DNA of 64,000 bases from an uncultured Erythrobacter sp. Lineage in GTDB: Bacteria; Pseudomonadota; Alphaproteobacteria; Sphingomonadales; Sphingomonadaceae. The position numbers and the translations under genes were made by a program. How positions within the stretch are numbered: the stretch's first letter is position 1; every line of letters begins with the position of its first letter. Location of the stretch: contig CANNCL010000004.1 of NCBI GenBank assembly GCA_947503155.1, positions 277,399 through 341,398 of the forward strand. The letters run 5' to 3'. Below are positions 63,933-64,000 of the stretch, in pieces. Below the pieces are notes generated by a model. The model saw nothing but the letters and a program-made list of their open reading frames with translations, had not been told where the DNA came from and made no database searches.

Positions 63933-64000
63933 CGGTCGCGCAGCGACCGCAAGGGCGACCGCCCGCCCGCAGCGCCAAAGGCGCGAGGAAATCGCGTCGC
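63933..64000. repeat. Structured dispersed intergenic repeat, copy 2 (cut by window edge)
   Basis: Hairpin GGTCGC/GCGACC (63934-63948), a 26-base linker (63949-63974) matching copy 1 at 38787-38812 in 22 positions, a stem GCGCC/GGCGC (about 63972-63984) in place of copy 1's GCGATC/GATCGC, then GCGAGGAAATCGC (63983-63995), one base different from copy 1. It continues past the window. Confidence 0.65.

Overview
The window looks like chromosomal DNA of an alphaproteobacterium of the order Sphingomonadales, most likely Erythrobacteraceae. Reasons: high GC, an alphaproteobacterial CysI/DUF934/DUF2849/CysH sulfur cluster, a QueF and autotransporter set typical of the group, a two-gene ccmAB block, and a complete dcw (division and cell wall) cluster. 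The genus is an inference; no rRNA or other marker is present. No insertion sequence, phage, CRISPR array, tRNA or rRNA was found. Nearly every gene is intact and belongs to a known family, so this is mainly a core-genome segment. The less expected signals lie in intergenic DNA, leaders and repeats.

Layout. 1-11 kb: tail of a probable DUF3298-type protein, map, a minus-strand ccmA-ccmB-secreted protein unit, phhB, two tandem SDR dehydrogenases, an S9 peptidase, a GFA-family protein, alkA, a 2Fe-2S ferredoxin, cysK, and an overlapping pair encoding a membrane protein and a lipoprotein. 11.5-31.1 kb: the full dcw cluster mraZ-rsmH-ftsL-ftsI-murE-murF-mraY-murD-ftsW-murG-murC-murB-ddl-ftsQ-ftsA-ftsZ. 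Most of its genes overlap by 1-14 bases, which implies translational coupling; only ftsZ has its own sizeable leader. 31-36 kb: a periplasmic TPR/SPOR protein right after ftsZ, a YbjN protein, proC, a Bax-inhibitor-1 membrane protein and a polyproline lipoprotein.

36.4-42.6 kb: a cobalamin riboswitch controlling a BtuB-like TonB receptor, a structured intergenic repeat, then the obgE-proB-epimerase run and a small lipoprotein. 42.6-51.6 kb (minus strand): cobA-DUF2849-cysI-DUF934-cysH, which makes siroheme precursor and reduces APS and sulfite to sulfide, with a mechanosensitive channel, a cystathionine beta-lyase-like enzyme and a 3-mercaptopyruvate sulfurtransferase upstream, plus a bitopic proline-rich protein. 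CysH carries the cysteine pairs of APS reductases. 51.7-56.6 kb: queF and a 1379-residue autotransporter whose passenger contains three gapless 174-residue repeats. 56.6-64 kb: a galactoside operon (GH36 alpha-galactosidase-galT-galK) divergent from a sodium/sugar symporter, then an Old Yellow Enzyme-family oxidoreductase.

The most notable observations are: a dispersed intergenic element with conserved linkers and hairpins of differing sequence, seen at 38773-38865 and again at the right window edge; a 12-bp inverted repeat that folds the obgE start codon into a stem with its ribosome-binding site in the loop; a ribosome-binding-site hairpin between the B12 riboswitch and btuB; and a 441-base mraZ leader with repeated 15-mers and paired GANTC sites. 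I did not find a clearly new multi-gene system.
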